Assembly (NCBI GenBank): GCA_022360135.1
Contig: JAKSDM010000768.1
Span: forward strand, 1-7,416
DNA from: Pseudanabaenales cyanobacterium
GTDB taxonomy: Bacteria; Cyanobacteriota; Cyanobacteriia; Phormidesmidales; Phormidesmidaceae
Direction: 5' to 3'
DNA length: 7,416 nt
Shown here: in pieces, positions 5,640 to 7,416 of the stretch
Layout: the number at the start of each line of letters is the position of its first letter
Position numbering within the stretch: the stretch's first letter is position 1
The notes under the pieces: generated by a model
What the model saw: the letters and a program-made list of their open reading frames with translations, nothing else
The model's database searches: none
What the model was told of the DNA's origin: nothing
Translations under genes and position numbers: made by a program

Positions 5640-5842
5640 TTCCTCAAACTTCATCTCTAGACATTCCAATATCTGAGGAAGAATCATTATTGGCAGCTTA
5701 GAGGACCGTTCTGAGGGACGATTACGCAATTGATTGGGATCAACTGTTGCAAAATATCTCTTGCCAAGTCTGGCTCTCTTTCATACTGATTTCATTGGTG
5801 GATAGTATAGTGAAAAGTAATGTCACTAGAACTCTGAAGTGA
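5640..5842 (+). other. Degenerate coding debris with one in-frame stop
   Basis: From about 5582 to a TGA at 5840-5842 one frame stays open except for a single TAG at 5699-5701. It reads IPQTSSLDIPISEEESLLAA, stop, RTVLRDDYAIDWDQLLQNIS and on. The acidic, helix-like composition looks like genuine former coding sequence. I do not recognise the protein. It overlaps the end of the transposase remnant in a different frame, so it may be the tail of another dead gene joined at the IS. Confidence 0.35.
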
Positions 5843-5989
5843 GTTTTATGGTGAATACTTCATTAATGGATATTTGTTCATAGGTATTTAGGCTAATACT
5901 GCAAGTATTTCCGGTTTGTCTAAATCCTCACTTTAAACATCAGGGTGTTCGACTCAATACGATGACTATGAGAGACCCCGAGGCTAAGC
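5843..5989. other. AT-rich leader of the S41-like gene
   Basis: No gene is recognised. A 38-codon open stretch (about 5884-5999) runs into the start of the next gene and ends in ...KHEQ followed by TAG, but nothing in it is recognisable. I see no promoter with convincing -35 and -10 boxes. Confidence 0.3.
5980..5983 (+). promoter_or_regulatory. Ribosome binding site of the S41-like gene
   Basis: GAGG followed by six bases (CTAAGC) and the ATG at 5990. It supports that start for the exported protein. Confidence 0.55.
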
Positions 5990-7303
5990 ATGAACAATAG
6001 TTTTGTTGGATATAAAAAAATCGGTGTTCTTTTTTTGCTTGCTGCTTTGAGTGTTGGTGATGGTTCCAGCGCCTCTTCTGTATCTGGATCCCCAGATGGA
6101 GGCTCAGGCTATGATTTAACGACAGCCGAACAGGCGCGCGCAGATTTTTACGACGACTTTGTGGCCAAAACGCTGGTGCGTGGTGCGCATGTTACGCCAG
6201 TATTGGCCCCTATCAAGTGGTCTAATCTTGGGGTCGATGGGTTTGCGGGGCGCATTGCTGAATTGGATTTAAGGACTGAATTTATAGCAGCGGATACATC
6301 AGCAAAAATGCGGCGGGCGATAGTTAAATTAAACAACGCCAGAATGGATCGCCATATTGCATCTAGGTTAAAAATTCTCCGAGTTGCACCGATCAAGTTC
6401 TATCCGGATTTTTCTGATGAAGCCAATCCATTCTTCTTTGTTGCCAATATGGATCAATCGGTCAGTGATCAGGGTGTTGCCAGAGGCGATAGATTATTGG
6501 CTATTAACGGTATCAACACTTCCGAATATATCGACAGACTATCGCCTTTTTTACGTTTTTCTACGACACGGCATATGCTGGTGACGGAAGCGCCTCGCTA
6601 TCTATCGGCACGGGATGCCGGAGTGATTGATTCCAGCTTGTACCAAGGTAAAAGCGATAATACCGTAACGTATACCCTTGAAAGTTTTGCCGATAACAAT
6701 ACATATGACATCACTTTGCAGTACAACTTTGCCAATGAGCGCGATGTTTCCTGGTTAGATCCGTTCATTCTCGAGCTGGATCGGGAAGATTTCGCATCTG
6801 ACGAAATGGCGTATGAATCCCAGTACACAGCACTGGGATTTACGCAAATATTCGATACACATAAGGATGCTGCTTTGTATGTGAATCATGCGGAACAAAT
6901 GGCATTAATTGAATGGTACGATTTTGACGATACGAGGGAGACTGTTCAAGATTTGATTGCTGCTGCATTGGCTGAGGGGATTTTGGATTATGATTTGATT
7001 GTCGATGCAACGCACAGCGGCGGTGGTAACTCCAGTGCACTTTTGGTACAGATCTTGGCTTCGGAAGCATTTAAAACCACGTTTGGCAATGTGCGCACGG
7101 ATGATATCGCCTTTGTCAATGCAAACAAGGCCAACCATGGTAGCGACGTAGAAGCCTGGATTCAACAGGCGTTGGATGGGGGTGCGTCGTTTACTACTAA
7201 CGAGCCCTTTAAGCTGGAATTTTTTCCACAGGGTGGTAATGGCATAATGGAGCCTGCGGAGAAACGTTTTACTGGTAACTGGAGTCTGGCAAAAAACATA
7301 TGA
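5990..7303 (+). CDS. Exported PDZ / S41-peptidase-like protein, 3' truncated
   Basis: A 437-residue protein. Residues 1-22 form a signal peptide (KK, then IGVLFLLAAL), followed by a Ser/Gly linker (22-40) like a lipoprotein tether but without a lipobox cysteine; there is no cysteine anywhere in the frame. A helical domain follows (41-135). A PDZ-like segment has GVARGDRLLAINGI at 162-175. An S41-type strand-loop, YDLIVDATHSGGGNSS (334-349), matches the '(I/V)D.R..GGG' motif of tail-specific proteases. In S41 enzymes the catalytic serine and lysine come later. The frame stops at 7301 after an A6 run, before any such serine, and another frame continues. It is probably a frameshifted gene or an inactive homologue. 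It has no HIP1 site and differs in style from the nit genes. Role unknown; likely envelope proteolysis if whole. Confidence 0.65.
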   Translation: MNNSFVGYKKIGVLFLLAALSVGDGSSASSVSGSPDGGSGYDLTTAEQARADFYDDFVAKTLVRGAHVTPVLAPIKWSNLGVDGFAGRIAELDLRTEFIAADTSAKMRRAIVKLNNARMDRHIASRLKILRVAPIKFYPDFSDEANPFFFVANMDQSVSDQGVARGDRLLAINGINTSEYIDRLSPFLRFSTTRHMLVTEAPRYLSARDAGVIDSSLYQGKSDNTVTYTLESFADNNTYDITLQYNFANERDVSWLDPFILELDREDFASDEMAYESQYTALGFTQIFDTHKDAALYVNHAEQMALIEWYDFDDTRETVQDLIAAALAEGILDYDLIVDATHSGGGNSSALLVQILASEAFKTTFGNVRTDDIAFVNANKANHGSDVEAWIQQALDGGASFTTNEPFKLEFFPQGGNGIMEPAEKRFTGNWSLAKNI

Positions 7304-7400
7304 TCTGACTGCAAAAAAAGACCACACCGTAGTAACTTCAGGCAATAGAAGAATATTTGCCCAGTGGTGTAGTCATGATAAAAACCATTATCCGCCCTAG
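7291..7400 (+). pseudogene. Out-of-frame continuation of the S41-like gene
   Basis: Dropping one A from the A6 run at 7291-7296 turns the terminal LAKNI into LAKTYDLTAKKDHTVVTSGN. The frame then stays open to a TAG at 7398-7400. The segment VVTSGN fits the strand that in S41 proteins leads into the catalytic serine, but no clear S-x-G/A-E motif follows before the stop. In a third frame, ATG at 7375 opens MIKTIIRPSDALTL up to the window edge. It has no ribosome site and could be either a further frameshift or the start of a new gene. Confidence 0.4.
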
Positions 7401-7416
7401 CGACGCCTTAACTCTC

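Noticed and set aside
7291..7308. Programmed -1 frameshift at the A AAA AAC heptamer
   Set aside because: The -1 frame meets a TGA at 7306-7308; only the +1 frame stays open, so a lost or gained A is a better explanation.
6905..7345. Minus-strand reading starting MPEVTT, like the start of nitB
   Set aside because: Only about 12 bases are shared (ACTTCAGGCA region); the rest is antisense to the S41-like gene and has no similarity to nitB.

Overview
The window looks cyanobacterial on its left two thirds. It carries a five-gene Nit1C-type nitrilase cluster in the arrangement known from Synechocystis sp. PCC 6803 (Sll0783 to Sll0787 homologues). The same stretch holds seven copies of GCGATCGC, the HIP1 palindrome typical of many cyanobacteria, and the cluster is preceded by a textbook cyanobacterial NtcA-activated promoter.

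Layout. Positions 1-140 are the 3' end of an IS5-like insertion sequence: the C-terminus of its transposase and its terminal inverted repeat. It is inserted into an ISAs1-family transposase gene (141-462, minus strand), so one IS is nested in another. Positions 615-4921, all minus strand, form the operon. In order of transcription it encodes a DsrE-like Sll0783/MSMEG_0572 protein (nitB), a nitrilase with an intact Glu-Lys-Cys triad (nitC), a radical SAM protein with unusual cysteine spacing (nitD), a GNAT acyltransferase (nitE) and a PurM/AIR-synthase-like protein (nitF). The gaps are small, and nitE and nitF overlap by one base (TGATG). Upstream lies GTA-N8-TAC, then 22 bases, then TACCTT: the class II NtcA promoter geometry, implying induction under nitrogen limitation. 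The last two genes of the full seven-gene Nit1C set (nitG, nitH) are not downstream. The IS debris starts there instead.

Positions 5215-5639 (plus strand) are an internally deleted, frameshifted IS701-like transposase remnant, followed by further degenerate sequence to about 5842. Positions 5990-7303 (plus strand) encode an exported PDZ plus S41-peptidase-like protein. It stops before the region where the catalytic serine is expected, at an A6 run after which another frame stays open to 7400. This right-hand third has no HIP1 site and reads differently from the operon. It may be acquired DNA, or the join may need checking.

How the genes work together. NtcA would switch on one transcript for a nitrile or cyanide nitrogen-scavenging module. 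The nitrilase hydrolyses a nitrile. The radical SAM, acyltransferase and ATP-dependent PurM-like proteins probably make or process a still unidentified metabolite, with the DsrE-like protein as an accessory. The reactions of nitB, nitD, nitE and nitF are unknown; that is the most interesting open biology here.
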